Below, piece by piece: positions 30,581 to 40,045 of a stretch of DNA of 53,023 bases. Below the pieces are notes generated by a model. That model was not told the DNA's origin. It worked only from the letters and a program-made list of their open reading frames with translations, and searched no databases. How positions within the stretch are numbered: the first letter of the stretch is position 1; each line of letters starts with the position of its first letter. A program made the position numbers and the translations under genes. Origin of the DNA: Rheinheimera sp. (lineage in GTDB: Bacteria; Pseudomonadota; Gammaproteobacteria; Enterobacterales; Alteromonadaceae); assembly GCA_008015325.1 (NCBI GenBank), contig SSFI01000097.1, positions 1-53,023 on the forward strand, in the 5' to 3' direction.

Positions 30581-33500
30581 GGGATACCTCGGCAACATAA
30601 ACAGGTTTTTCCCGGCGTTTGGCCGGTAACGCCTGCAGCATCGCAGGCACTAAAATCAGACTGAACAACATACTAAAAGTCATACCACCGACAATCACGA
30701 TGGCCAGACCACGATAAATCTCAGTGCCGACGCCAGGGATCAGCGCCAGCGGCAACATGCCAAAAATACTGGTTAAGGTACTCATCAAAATCGGCCGGGC
30801 GCGAATTTGCACTGCAAATTCAATGGCCTCCAGCTGCGCCATACCAAGCGCCAGCGACTGGCGGTATTGCTCGACCAGCAAAATCGCATTGTTGACCACT
30901 AAGCCGAGCAAAATGATAAAACCAATCATGGTGAGTAAATCCAGCGACTGGAACACAAACAGATTCAGCAATTTAAGCCCAACCACACCGCCAGCCAGTG
31001 CCATTGGCATCGTCAGTAACACCAGCAAACTGTCGCGTGCGGACTTAAACAGCGCCGCCATCAGTAAAAACAGGATCAGCACAGCCACCACAAAATTGGT
31101 CAGCATCGCCTGCATGGCTTTTTCCAGCCGGTCGGCACTGCCACGAAATTGCACCGTCATCTCGTTGCCGTGTTTGTTGCGCAGCGGCTGCACTATGTCC
31201 TGCTGCAGCACATTGACTACATCTTCCAGCGCCATAGTCGCAGGCGGCGAAACCTGCAGACTGACGGTGCGCATGCCGTTGACGCGTAATAAAGTGGTTG
31301 GGCCCACAGTGCGCTGCATCTGGGTCAGCTGGCCCAAAGTCTGCACACCGGCCTGCTGGGTGAAAATCGGCGTGGCCTGAAGCTGTTCCGGATTATCCCA
31401 GGCTGGCGCGCGTAAAATAATGTCCATCCGCTCGTTGCCGTCGAATTGCTCACCGACATAAATACCGTCGGTCACAGCACGAATTGCGGTAGCCACCGAA
31501 AAGCGGTCGACGCCGGCCTGTGCAATATTGTGTTCATCCGGCAGGATGCGCAGTTCCGGCTGGTTTTGCTGCAGCCCAGGTTCGGCCTGCACATTGGCGC
31601 CCGGCAGCTTTTGCTCGATGATGGTTTTGGCCGCAGCGGCCTGCGCCATCAGGAAATCAGTATCCGGCCCCTGGAAATCAACAAACATTTCGCGGCCTGA
31701 GTTAAAGCCAAAATTGAGTAAACTGGCGCGGAAACTAAAAGATTCGGTATCGGGCAGATCTTTTAAAATCTCGGTACGCAGCAAGGTCAGCATATCGTTG
31801 ACCGAACGCGGGTCTTCCGGATAGACAAACAGCACATTAAACGCTGAGAACATCGACAGGTTGTAGCCTTTGATCGCCGGATATTTTTTATCCTCAAAAT
31901 AAGGCTTCAGCCGCTTAACCAGTAACTGGCCAATTTCCTGTTCCATCACTTTGATATTGCCACCCGGCGGCAGGGTAAAACCAGTGAAAATGCCGTCGCC
32001 ATTGGCTTGTGGTAAAAAGTCCGCTTTGGGTAATAACAGCGACATCAACAGCATGGCACCCGGCACCAACGCCAAAGACCAGCCGATAGCGCGGGTTTTG
32101 CCTTGGGTCAGCCGCATCACACCACGGCTGAGCTGCGTCCATTTTGCCGCCAGCGGATCTGGTTTGATGTCGCTCGGTTTAAAGCACAGCATGGTGCAAA
32201 CCGGTAAAAAGGTCAGCGCGACCAGCATCGAAGCCGAAATTGACACCGCCAGCGTCAGGGCTAAATCGTAAAACAGCTGGCCTTCCACACCCTGCATATA
32301 AAGTACCGGCAGGAAAATCGCGACTGTGGTGGCGGTGGAAGCTAACAAAGCACCACCGACCTGCCGGCAGCCCAGTTTAATCGCCGCCCCGAGCGCCAGC
32401 CCCTGCTGCATCAGCCGGACTATGTTTTCCTGCACAACGATGGCCGCATCCAGCACCATGCCGACAGCAAAAGCCAGGCCTGCCAGTGAAATCACATTGA
32501 GGCTGCGGCCAAAGGCCTGTAGCACGACAAAAGCAATCAGCAAACAGACAGGAATAGTCAGGCCAATCAACGCCGTCGCTTTCCAGCCGCGCAGGAAGAG
32601 ATACAGAATGCCGAGACTGAGTGCGACGCCAAGCCACAAATTGGAATTGACCAGCGCGATGGCACGGCGGATATGAATGGACGCGTCGAAACTCAGTTCC
32701 ATTTCCAGCTGTTTTGGCGCCAGGATGTCGCGGTTCAGCTCAACAATGGCTTTATTCACTTCATCCAGAATGGCCACTGTATTGGAGTTTTCACCGCGTT
32801 CCAGCGTCAGATAATAGGCCGGCAAGCCATTGCGTTTGGTAAAGCCGTTGATTTCCGGATAGCCGAGTTCGACCTCAGCAATTTCCTGCAAATAAACCGG
32901 CCGGCCCTGGTTATAAGACACTATCATCCGCGCATAATCGGCCGGTTCAAACTGGCCTTCAAAACGCACTGTGTATTGGCGGCGACCGACTTCGGCAAAA
33001 CCACCAGACATATTGACCGAACGGCTGATGCTGCTTTGCAGCTGTTCAATGCCAATGCCAAGCGCCGCCATTTTGTAAGGGTCAAAAGTGATATGCAGCT
33101 CACGCGGTAAATCTGACGCCAGCTGCACGTTGCTGACGCCAGGAATGGCGCGCAGCCGCGGCCCGACGTTGTCACGAATTAGTTTCAAAAAAGGGCCAAA
33201 ATCATCACCGGCTTGCGGGTTCATTTGTTTAATCAGAATCGACGCGACGTTACCACGGCCGCTGCCGACATTAATCTGCGGCTCCTGCGCCTCACGTGGC
33301 CGCGGCGGTGCCTGATTCAAGGCGTTAATCACATCCAGCATAGCGCGCTGCATGTCCTGACCGACTTCAAAAGTCAGCGAGATAGAACCAAAGCCCTGGC
33401 CAACATTACTCTGGATTTCAACCACGCCCGGCACATTACGCAGCGTATTTTCCTGCGGCTCTATTATGGTTGCTTCCATTTCCTGCGGCGCTGCCGCCCG

Positions 33501-33653
33501 CCAGCCGTTATTGATAAAAATCTGCGGCCGGTCTAAATCCGGCAGCAGTTGAATGGGCAACTTATATAACGCGAGCAGGCCAAATAATAAAATCAGGCAC
33601 ACCAGCACGAAGGTCGCTGCAGGTTTTTTGCAGGCAGCACGGGTCAGATTCAT
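30567..33653 (-). CDS. RND family efflux permease (HAE1 type)
   Basis: Inner membrane proton-driven exporter of about twelve membrane segments with two large periplasmic loops; 1028 residues, as expected for the HAE1/AcrB class. The N-terminus (ALYKLPIQLLPDLDRPQIFI) and the YRQSLALGMAQLEAIEFA region are typical. In TM4 the sequence reads GMVLDAAIVVQEN, so only one of the two aspartates of AcrB (D407, D408) is kept. In TM10 GLVVNNAILLVEQ has Asn where AcrB has Lys940. Both readings were checked against the DNA. The permease gene comes before the adaptor gene in the operon, the reverse of acrAB. Substrate unknown. Confidence 0.93.
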   Translation of the reverse strand: MNLTRAACKKPAATFVLVCLILLFGLLALYKLPIQLLPDLDRPQIFINNGWRAAAPQEMEATIIEPQENTLRNVPGVVEIQSNVGQGFGSISLTFEVGQDMQRAMLDVINALNQAPPRPREAQEPQINVGSGRGNVASILIKQMNPQAGDDFGPFLKLIRDNVGPRLRAIPGVSNVQLASDLPRELHITFDPYKMAALGIGIEQLQSSISRSVNMSGGFAEVGRRQYTVRFEGQFEPADYARMIVSYNQGRPVYLQEIAEVELGYPEINGFTKRNGLPAYYLTLERGENSNTVAILDEVNKAIVELNRDILAPKQLEMELSFDASIHIRRAIALVNSNLWLGVALSLGILYLFLRGWKATALIGLTIPVCLLIAFVVLQAFGRSLNVISLAGLAFAVGMVLDAAIVVQENIVRLMQQGLALGAAIKLGCRQVGGALLASTATTVAIFLPVLYMQGVEGQLFYDLALTLAVSISASMLVALTFLPVCTMLCFKPSDIKPDPLAAKWTQLSRGVMRLTQGKTRAIGWSLALVPGAMLLMSLLLPKADFLPQANGDGIFTGFTLPPGGNIKVMEQEIGQLLVKRLKPYFEDKKYPAIKGYNLSMFSAFNVLFVYPEDPRSVNDMLTLLRTEILKDLPDTESFSFRASLLNFGFNSGREMFVDFQGPDTDFLMAQAAAAKTIIEQKLPGANVQAEPGLQQNQPELRILPDEHNIAQAGVDRFSVATAIRAVTDGIYVGEQFDGNERMDIILRAPAWDNPEQLQATPIFTQQAGVQTLGQLTQMQRTVGPTTLLRVNGMRTVSLQVSPPATMALEDVVNVLQQDIVQPLRNKHGNEMTVQFRGSADRLEKAMQAMLTNFVVAVLILFLLMAALFKSARDSLLVLLTMPMALAGGVVGLKLLNLFVFQSLDLLTMIGFIILLGLVVNNAILLVEQYRQSLALGMAQLEAIEFAVQIRARPILMSTLTSIFGMLPLALIPGVGTEIYRGLAIVIVGGMTFSMLFSLILVPAMLQALPAKRREKPVYVAEVSHEIA

Positions 33654-33717
33654 GGCATCAGTTCCACAGCGATTTCCACAAGGTTGATGCAGCGAGTATA
33701 TGAGGCAAGGCTGAAAT

Positions 33718-33735
33718 TCCCAGTTAAATCTGGGA
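33718..33735. promoter_or_regulatory. Inverted repeat upstream of the RND operon
   Basis: TCCCAG and CTGGGA enclose TTAAAT at 33718-33735, 65 bases before the permease start. It could be an operator for the efflux operon. No regulator gene is adjacent. The rest of the 282-base gap between the divergent genes shows no other feature. Confidence 0.3.
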
Positions 33736-33935
33736 CGGACGAGGGATTAAATGCAACAAAATATTTAGTTGGGCGACTGGTCGTATTCTGGCTGCCACTG
33801 AACGCAATACCGTGCGCCTGCAACAGAACATTTCAGCAATGACGGCGCAGCTGTTTATATGTGATGATTGTTTCAAAACAAAAAACTATTTGTGCAAAAC
33901 AGCTAATATAACCAATCACAGACTATCAGGTACCA

Positions 33936-34358
33936 ATGGGTATGCAGGCAAAATTCAAGATATGGCGTGAACAGCAGGTGCTGCTGGCTGCAGTCAATGG
34001 CAGCTGGGATCGGAATACAGCTGAAGAATATGCAGCAGAATTCCGTCGATTGGCGGCACCGTTGGTGGGTACGGATTGGGCACATATTGTCTATCTGGAT
34101 CAATGGCAGTTGGGCGTACCAGAGATTGAGCCGGTGATTCGGGAATTAGTCCGCTGGTGTATTGACAGCAAAATGCGTTACGCAGCGCAAATCTATTGCC
34201 CGCATATGGTGAAAAAGTATCAGTTGGAACGCATGATTATCGACCACACCGATGTGTTTGAACGCCGGGTTTATCCAACACAAGAAGAAGCTTTTCAATG
34301 GTTAACTGCAAAAGGCTTTCAGATGGAAACCAGCAGTTTCCGGCAAAAAGCTTCGTAA
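33936..34358 (+). CDS. Hypothetical protein, possibly STAS-like fold
   Basis: A 140-residue soluble protein with no signal peptide or membrane segment. The pattern of an N-terminal strand (KFKIWREQQVLLAAVNGSW), a helix (NTAEEYAAEFRRLAAP), the strand AHIVYLDQW, and later helices (EPVIRELVRWCIDS, TQEEAFQWLTAKGF) resembles the SpoIIAA/STAS-like proteins common in marine gammaproteobacteria. This is a fold impression, not a match to a named family. The ATG at 33936 has CAGG upstream; ATG 33942 is an alternative. It stands alone, divergent from the RND operon and convergent with rnpB, with which it shares a terminator. Confidence 0.7.
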   Translation: MGMQAKFKIWREQQVLLAAVNGSWDRNTAEEYAAEFRRLAAPLVGTDWAHIVYLDQWQLGVPEIEPVIRELVRWCIDSKMRYAAQIYCPHMVKKYQLERMIIDHTDVFERRVYPTQEEAFQWLTAKGFQMETSSFRQKAS

Positions 34359-34406
34359 GGCCTATAGTACCGACATTCAGCTGCCCCGGTCGCAACACGG
34401 TGGCAT

Positions 34407-34442
34407 AAAAAAAGCACCGCCGTTGCCTGCAGTGCTTTTTTT
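34407..34442. terminator. Bidirectional terminator shared by the 140-aa gene and rnpB
   Basis: AAAAAAAGCAC (34407-34417) pairs with GTGCTTTTTTT (34432-34442). A and T tracts on both sides serve the + strand gene and the - strand rnpB. Confidence 0.85.
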
Positions 34443-34452
34443 GAAATGAAGT

Positions 34453-34819
<367 letters not shown>

Positions 34820-34826
34820 GGCGCGG

Positions 34827-34832
34827 ATTATA
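34827..34832 (-). promoter_or_regulatory. -10 box of the rnpB promoter
   Basis: A perfect TATAAT on the - strand lies about 7 bases before the inferred 5' end of RNase P RNA. No good -35 hexamer is visible at 16-18 bp. Confidence 0.6.
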
Positions 34833-34976
34833 CGCAGATCTTTGGCAGAACGCAGCAAGCTTTCAGCGCGAATTGTTGCGGGCCTTGTGGTTAAAAGGGA
34901 TTGTAAGAGAATGACTTTCACTGGACACAACAATTGTGTAGCATTAACCGCTCTCATTTTAACAAGGATGCAAACA

Positions 34977-35549
34977 ATGTTACGTAAATCTGTTTTAGCT
35001 TTGATGCTGCTGACTACAGGCGCTGTGCAGGCTGAATCGGCACACCCGCTATACGCCGGTATGGTGTTGCAATCGAATACACTGAAAGTCAAAACCGTCA
35101 GTGGCAATGCCAAATTCGAACCAGCCATGACTGGTTTAGCGCTTGGCTATGAGTTCGCTGACTATTTCGCACTGGAAGGCCGTGCACTGAAAGACAGTAA
35201 CTCAGATGAACTGGGCCCGGTAAAAGTGAAAGTAAACAGCCAGTTCCAGCTCCAGGTGCGCGCACATTACCCGGTCATGGAACAAGTGCGGGTTTATGCC
35301 ACCCTGAGCCACGTGCGTTCAAACTACGAAATGCGTGTGGCGCCAAACGGCAGCGGTGGTTACGCCAGCCGTTTTGACCAAAGCGGCGCCGGTTATGCTG
35401 CAGGTGTCGAATATCTGCTGACGCCACAATGGAAAGTGGCAGTAGAACAACAGTGGTTGCCGGAAGAAGATCTGAACGACCGCCTGACCAGTAGTGACAT
35501 CGGCACTGACGCCAAAGCGCTGACATTTACCGCCAGCTACGCGTTCTGA
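34977..35549 (+). CDS. Outer membrane beta-barrel protein (OmpX/OmpA-like barrel)
   Basis: A 190-residue exported protein with a signal peptide (MLRKSVLALMLLTTGAVQA, cleavage before ESAHP). Alternating strands follow, such as LYAGMVLQSN, TGLALGYEFADYFALEGRAL, FQLQVRAHYPV, VRVYATLSHV, GAGYAAGVEYLL and WKVAVEQQWL, ending in the C-terminal Phe (TFTASYAF) recognised by the Bam complex. This fits a small eight-stranded barrel; ligand or role is unknown. The ATG at 34977 has AAGG eight bases before; upstream codons in frame belong to the rnpB region. A terminator follows the stop. Confidence 0.88.
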   Translation: MLRKSVLALMLLTTGAVQAESAHPLYAGMVLQSNTLKVKTVSGNAKFEPAMTGLALGYEFADYFALEGRALKDSNSDELGPVKVKVNSQFQLQVRAHYPVMEQVRVYATLSHVRSNYEMRVAPNGSGGYASRFDQSGAGYAAGVEYLLTPQWKVAVEQQWLPEEDLNDRLTSSDIGTDAKALTFTASYAF

Positions 35550-35567
35550 CAACCTTGCTTCAGATGC

Positions 35568-35594
35568 AAAAAAAGCGCCTTTTGGCGCTTTTTT
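35568..35594 (+). terminator. Terminator after the beta-barrel gene
   Basis: AAAAAAAGCGCC (35568-35579), loop TTTT, GGCGCTTTTTT (35584-35594). A strong stem with flanking A and T tracts, it may also stop rsmI readthrough from the other side. Confidence 0.85.
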
Positions 35595-35648
35595 AATGCT
35601 GGCTGACCGCTTTATCTGTCCGTTGACCGAGGCGTTCTGTCTGAACTG

Positions 35649-36503
35649 TTACTCGTCCTGGCCGCTCCAGCTCAGCCCCAGCTTATACAAGGCATTTTTC
35701 TTTTCGCCATGAATTTCAGCAGTCAGCGCTGCGGCTTTTTTCAGTGGCAATTCCGCCATCAGCAGCCGCAGTGTCTGCTGGGCGACCGGGTTGATATCAT
35801 CGGCGGCTTTTTCGGCGGGCGGCGCTATCATCAGCACCATTTCGCCCTGACAGCGCTGCGGGTCTTCTTCCAGCCAGGCGATAATTTGCGCTGCAGTGCC
35901 GTGCTCAAAATGCTCGAAGGTTTTGGTCAGCTCTTTGGCCAGCACCAGCTCGCGCTCAGCGCCATAAACGGCTATCACGTCCTGCAGCGTATCAATAACC
36001 CGGCGTGCTGCTTCATAACAAATCACAGTACCCACGCCCTGTGGGATCTCTTTGAGTACCTGCTGGCGCTGCCCGGATTTGGCCGGCAAAAAGCCGATAA
36101 AATGGAACTTATCTGTGGGTAAACCGGCGCAGCATAAGGCGGCAATCAGAGCGCAAGGGCCAGGAATGGGTACCACTCTGACGCCGGCATCGCGGCATAA
36201 CCGCACCAGACTGTAACCCGGATCGGAAATCAACGGCGTGCCGGCATCGCTAATGAGTGCGACATTCTCTCCGGCCTTAATTTTCTCCACCAGACTGGCA
36301 GCGCGTTGTTTTTCATTGTGGTCGTGTAAAGATAAGAACCGCGCCGAAATACCTAAATGACTGAGTAACTTACCGCTGTGACGGGTATCTTCAGCCGCAA
36401 CCCAGGCGACTTCACGCAACACAGCGACCGCGCGCTGACTGATATCATCCAGATGGCCTATCGGCGTGGCAACAATATACAAAACGGCTTCGGAGACAGA
36501 CAT
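35649..36503 (-). CDS. rsmI: 16S rRNA (cytidine1402-2'-O)-methyltransferase RsmI
   Basis: SAM-dependent tetrapyrrole-methylase-fold enzyme that 2'-O-methylates C1402 of 16S rRNA, the same nucleotide targeted by RsmH in this window. The 284 residues begin LYIVATPIGHLDDISQRAV and contain AAEDTRHSGKLL, ISDAGTPLISDPGY and the EAARRVIDTL segment. Length matches E. coli (286). AGGAATGCC precedes the ATG. It is divergent from lpoA, the conserved gammaproteobacterial arrangement. Confidence 0.96.
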   Translation of the reverse strand: MSVSEAVLYIVATPIGHLDDISQRAVAVLREVAWVAAEDTRHSGKLLSHLGISARFLSLHDHNEKQRAASLVEKIKAGENVALISDAGTPLISDPGYSLVRLCRDAGVRVVPIPGPCALIAALCCAGLPTDKFHFIGFLPAKSGQRQQVLKEIPQGVGTVICYEAARRVIDTLQDVIAVYGAERELVLAKELTKTFEHFEHGTAAQIIAWLEEDPQRCQGEMVLMIAPPAEKAADDINPVAQQTLRLLMAELPLKKAAALTAEIHGEKKNALYKLGLSWSGQDE

Positions 36504-36613
36504 CAGGCATTCCTGCGTTTAAAGGTTAATAGAACGAGATAGATCGGACAGTCAGCGTAGCAATGATGCATCAATCGCAGCGCGCACTCAGGATGACCGG
36601 TCCGGACAAATGG

Positions 36614-36619
36614 TATAAA
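36614..36619 (+). promoter_or_regulatory. Putative -10 box for the lpoA operon
   Basis: TATAAA lies 38 bases before the lpoA start in the rsmI-lpoA divergent region. No convincing -35 hexamer accompanies it. Confidence 0.3.
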
Positions 36620-36656
36620 CTAACGGCCATTCAATCAGCTATTGTACCTGCGCATT

Positions 36657-38540
36657 GTGAAATCCAGCAAATTCCCGCTTCGTTTAACATCCTTGCTGCT
36701 TGGCCTTGGTCTGTTGTCCGGCTGTGGCAGCACGCCGGCGCCGGTACAAACGGTCGTCACAGCCCCAGAGCAACCGGTGCAGACTGCACCGCAGGAACCC
36801 GAAGCGGTTGCCGAGCCGCTGTCGACTGAACAGGCTGATGTCAGTTATCAGCAAGTTGACAGTGACCCCTTACCGGTGGCACAGGACCAAGACGAACAGC
36901 TGCAACGCGAACTGCTGACGCAGGCCAAAGCCGCACTCGCCACCGACCCTAAACGCACCCTGGCGATTTGTTATCAGTTACAACAATCGCTATACAGCCA
37001 AATCCGCGCCCAGAACCTTTTACCGCTGCTGCAAGCCGCCATCGCCGACAAACAGCTGGCGCTGACCGAGCAGCTGGCCAGCCAAACCAGCCTGACCGAC
37101 GTGCCGGAAGCTGACCGCCAAGCCTTTGCGCTGGCTTTAGCCGGCCACTACCGCCAGCAGGACGACAATGTCCGCGCCACTCAGGCTTTGCTGGCGCTGG
37201 ACGCCTGGCTTGGCAACAGCGCCGACAGCACTGCGCAGGATTTACTCTGGCAGCAGCTGGTGAAGTTATCCGGCGCTGAACTACAGGAATTAGGTACGCA
37301 ACAACATCCGCGGGCGCAGGCCTGGCTGGAATTACTGCAATTGACCCAGGGTTTTGCCGGCGACCAGCAGGCCATTCAACAGGCGCTGACTGACTGGCAG
37401 CAACGCCATCCGATGTTACCGGCGCTGGATAAACTACCCAAAGACGTGCAGTTACTCAGTCAGACGCCGGCCTATAACCCCGAACGTATTGCCGTCTTGC
37501 TGCCATTATCCGGCCCGCTGAAAAGCCTCGGTGATGCCGTGCAATATGGTCTGGCCGCTGCTGCAGCCAAACAAAAACGCACCTTAGTTTTCATCGATTC
37601 CGCCAAGCCGGCCGCCGAACTGCAGGCTGAAGTTGCTGCCGCTCAGGTGCAGTTTGTCATCGGGCCTTTGCTTCGCGAAGACATCGACAAAATCCAGCAG
37701 CTGCCCGACTGGCAATGGCCGACGCTATTTTTAAACGGCAAAGGCGATTTACCGGCCAAAGCGGAGCAATATTTCTTTGCGCTGGCCTGGGAAGATGAAG
37801 CCGCCCAGATGGTGCAGGTGTTCCGCCAACGCCAGTATCAGCATCCGGTGCTGATTTATGCGGTGAATCCGATTGGCCAGCGTATGGCGCAGCATTTCCA
37901 GAGCCGCTGGACTGAAAGCGGCGGCAGCGCAGTTGAAACTTACAGCTATGGCTCGCAGGAACAACTGCAGGCGCTGATTAATAAATTCCTCGAAGCCGAA
38001 GCCAGCGAAGAAAGAGCCAAAGAAATCAACCGTTTAATTGGCCAGTCGATCAAAGCTGAATTACACAGCCGCCAGGATATCGATGCGATTTATCTCATCG
38101 CCGATCCGGTGCAGACGCGCTTCTTTAAACCCTTTATTGACGTCACTGTCAGCCCGACCGCGCGCCGGCTGCCGATCTTTACCAGCTCCCGCAGCCACAG
38201 TCTGAAAGTCGACAAAACCGATCAACGCGATTTGGCCGGCCTGACCATGACCGAAATGCCGTGGTTATTGCCGCAGGCCGCAACCGCCACCCCGCTGCGG
38301 CAGGAATTTGATACTTTGTTTGCCGAACAGGAAGAACAAATCCAACGCTTGTTTGCTATGGGCCATGACGCGCTAATGCTGGTGGGCCACCTGAAGCAAC
38401 AACAGCAGTTTCCGGCCATGGCCTATCATGGCCTGACCGGCAGTTTACGCCTGGCCGACGGCCACAGTATTCAGCGGCAGTTAACGCTGGCGCAGTACCG
38501 TCAGGGCAAACTGCAACTGGTGGATAAAAAAGCGCCGTGA
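36657..38540 (+). CDS. lpoA: Penicillin-binding protein activator LpoA
   Basis: Outer membrane lipoprotein that reaches through the periplasm to activate the bifunctional synthase PBP1A. The 627-residue protein has a lipoprotein signal (LTSLLLGLGLLSG before C), a Q/A-rich helical TPR-like N-terminal domain to about residue 260, and a periplasmic-binding-protein-like C-terminal domain beginning ERIAVLLPLSGPLKSLGDAV near 278. The likely start is GTG at 36657, which gives the basic MKSSKFPLR n-region; the frame is open back to a TTG at 36642. It leads the lpoA-yraN-diaA-dolP cluster. Confidence 0.93.
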   Translation: MKSSKFPLRLTSLLLGLGLLSGCGSTPAPVQTVVTAPEQPVQTAPQEPEAVAEPLSTEQADVSYQQVDSDPLPVAQDQDEQLQRELLTQAKAALATDPKRTLAICYQLQQSLYSQIRAQNLLPLLQAAIADKQLALTEQLASQTSLTDVPEADRQAFALALAGHYRQQDDNVRATQALLALDAWLGNSADSTAQDLLWQQLVKLSGAELQELGTQQHPRAQAWLELLQLTQGFAGDQQAIQQALTDWQQRHPMLPALDKLPKDVQLLSQTPAYNPERIAVLLPLSGPLKSLGDAVQYGLAAAAAKQKRTLVFIDSAKPAAELQAEVAAAQVQFVIGPLLREDIDKIQQLPDWQWPTLFLNGKGDLPAKAEQYFFALAWEDEAAQMVQVFRQRQYQHPVLIYAVNPIGQRMAQHFQSRWTESGGSAVETYSYGSQEQLQALINKFLEAEASEERAKEINRLIGQSIKAELHSRQDIDAIYLIADPVQTRFFKPFIDVTVSPTARRLPIFTSSRSHSLKVDKTDQRDLAGLTMTEMPWLLPQAATATPLRQEFDTLFAEQEEQIQRLFAMGHDALMLVGHLKQQQQFPAMAYHGLTGSLRLADGHSIQRQLTLAQYRQGKLQLVDKKAP

Positions 38541-38878
38541 GCCGCGAGCGCGGTCAGCAATTTGAAACCTTTGCCGCGGATTATCTGCGTCAGCAAGGTT
38601 TACAACTGCTGGCCAGCAACGTCAGTTGTCGCTTTGGTGAGCTGGATTTAATCTGTAAAGACCGGGATTGCCTGGTATTTGTTGAAGTGAAATATCGAAA
38701 AACCAGCGCTTATGGCAGCGCCGCAGCGATGGTGACCACCGCCAAACAGCAGAAACTGCGCCTCAGCGCCAGCTGGTATCTGCAACAAAAAAAGTGGCGT
38801 GGCGCCGCAAGATTTGATGTGCTGGCAATTGAAGGCGATACGCCTTATCAGTTCAGCTGGCTGAAAAATGCATTTTAA
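38537..38878 (+). CDS. yraN: UPF0102 family protein YraN
   Basis: Small protein with a Holliday-junction-resolvase-like nuclease fold; function not firmly established. The 113 residues show the family pattern: the helix GQQFETFAADYLRQQGLQLL, the strand RFGELDLICKD with the conserved Asp, and FVEVKYRK with the conserved Glu and Lys. The start is GTG, overlapping the lpoA stop by four bases (GTGA), implying coupling. Confidence 0.93.
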   Translation: MSRERGQQFETFAADYLRQQGLQLLASNVSCRFGELDLICKDRDCLVFVEVKYRKTSAYGSAAAMVTTAKQQKLRLSASWYLQQKKWRGAARFDVLAIEGDTPYQFSWLKNAF

Positions 38879-38890
38879 GGATCCGTATTG

Positions 38891-39481
38891 ATGCAGGAAC
38901 ATATCCGGCAGCTGTTTTCAGAAAATATTCAGACCATGATCGCCACCGGCGAAGCGCTGGCTGGCCCGATTGAAAGCGCAGCCCTGACCATAGTGCAGGC
39001 GCTGATCAACGACCGTAAAGTGTTATGTGCCGGCGAAGGCGCTGCCACCGCGTTGTCTGGCCATTTCGCCCGCTTGTTACTCGACCAGTTTGAAACTGAG
39101 CGGCCTTGTTTGCCGGCCTGTGCGCTGAATAACGACAATTCCGGCCTGGTGCAGGCGTCGCAGCAACAGGACTATCTGGCGCGGCAGGTTCGCGCGCTGG
39201 GTCAGGAAGGCGATATTCTGCTGGTGCTGTCGTTAAGCGGCGATGAAACCAGCCTGATCCGCGCCGTTGAAGCGGCGCTGACCAAAGATATGACTGTCAT
39301 CGCGCTCACTGTCGATAACAACGGCGAACTGTCTGGCCTGCTTGGCAATACCGATGTTGAACTGCGGGTGCCTGCCCACCGGCCAGCACGTGTCTATGAA
39401 TGTTATGCGTTTTTATTACACTGTGTGGTCGAACTCATCGATAACACATTGTTTCCACAACAAGATGTTGACCTCATCTAA
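38891..39481 (+). CDS. diaA: DnaA initiator-associating protein DiaA
   Basis: SIS-domain protein; in E. coli the tetramer binds DnaA and promotes orderly initiation at oriC. The 196 residues equal the E. coli length and show the SIS fold with VLCAGEGAATALSGHFARLL near 42-61, ILLVLSLSGDETSLIRAVEAA near 108-128 and a glycine-rich loop. An in-frame TTG sits just before, but the ATG at 38891 matches the family start (MQE). It lies between yraN and dolP as in E. coli. Confidence 0.93.
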   Translation: MQEHIRQLFSENIQTMIATGEALAGPIESAALTIVQALINDRKVLCAGEGAATALSGHFARLLLDQFETERPCLPACALNNDNSGLVQASQQQDYLARQVRALGQEGDILLVLSLSGDETSLIRAVEAALTKDMTVIALTVDNNGELSGLLGNTDVELRVPAHRPARVYECYAFLLHCVVELIDNTLFPQQDVDLI

Positions 39482-39492
39482 AGGAGAATCTG

Positions 39493-40041
39493 ATGTTTAA
39501 GCTGCGTGATCTGCTGCAACTGGCCGCCATCGCCACAGTCGCTGTGATGTTAAATGGCTGCGCCGCCAAAGACCGCCGGACGCTGGGCTCACAAATCGAT
39601 GACAACAGCATCGTAATCAAAGCCGGCAACGCCATTGAAGCCAACAAAACGCTGGATGAAAAAGCCAACATTAATGTGTACAGCTATAACGGCGTCATTC
39701 TGCTGACTGGTCAGGCACCCAACCAAAGCATGGTCGAAGAAGCCGGTGAACTGGTGCGGCCGGTACAGGGTGCAAAGGATGTACAAAACCAAATCCGCGT
39801 CGGCAACCCGACCTCATTCACCACCCGCAGCCGCGACAGCTGGATCACCACCCGCGTCAAGTCACTGCTGCTGGCTGACAAAGAAATCAGCGCACTTAAT
39901 ATCCGCGTCATCACCGAAAACGGCGAAGTCTTTCTGATGGGCATAGTGACGGAACAGGAAGGCGACAAAGCCGTCGAGATCGCCCGCCATGTTAACGGCG
40001 TGTCGCGAGTGATTAAGGCCTTTGAGACACAATATAATTAA
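39493..40041 (+). CDS. dolP: Outer membrane BON-domain lipoprotein DolP
   Basis: Outer membrane lipoprotein (formerly YraP) that binds anionic phospholipids and supports envelope integrity and septal amidase activation in E. coli. The 182 residues have a lipobox (VMLNG before C at residue 23) and two BON domains, about 45-112 (NINVYSYNGVILLTGQAP) and 120-182 (NIRVITENGEVFLMGIVT). AAGGAG precedes the ATG. Last gene of the lpoA cluster; an inverted-repeat element follows. Confidence 0.93.
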   Translation: MFKLRDLLQLAAIATVAVMLNGCAAKDRRTLGSQIDDNSIVIKAGNAIEANKTLDEKANINVYSYNGVILLTGQAPNQSMVEEAGELVRPVQGAKDVQNQIRVGNPTSFTTRSRDSWITTRVKSLLLADKEISALNIRVITENGEVFLMGIVTEQEGDKAVEIARHVNGVSRVIKAFETQYN

Positions 40042-40045
40042 TTCA

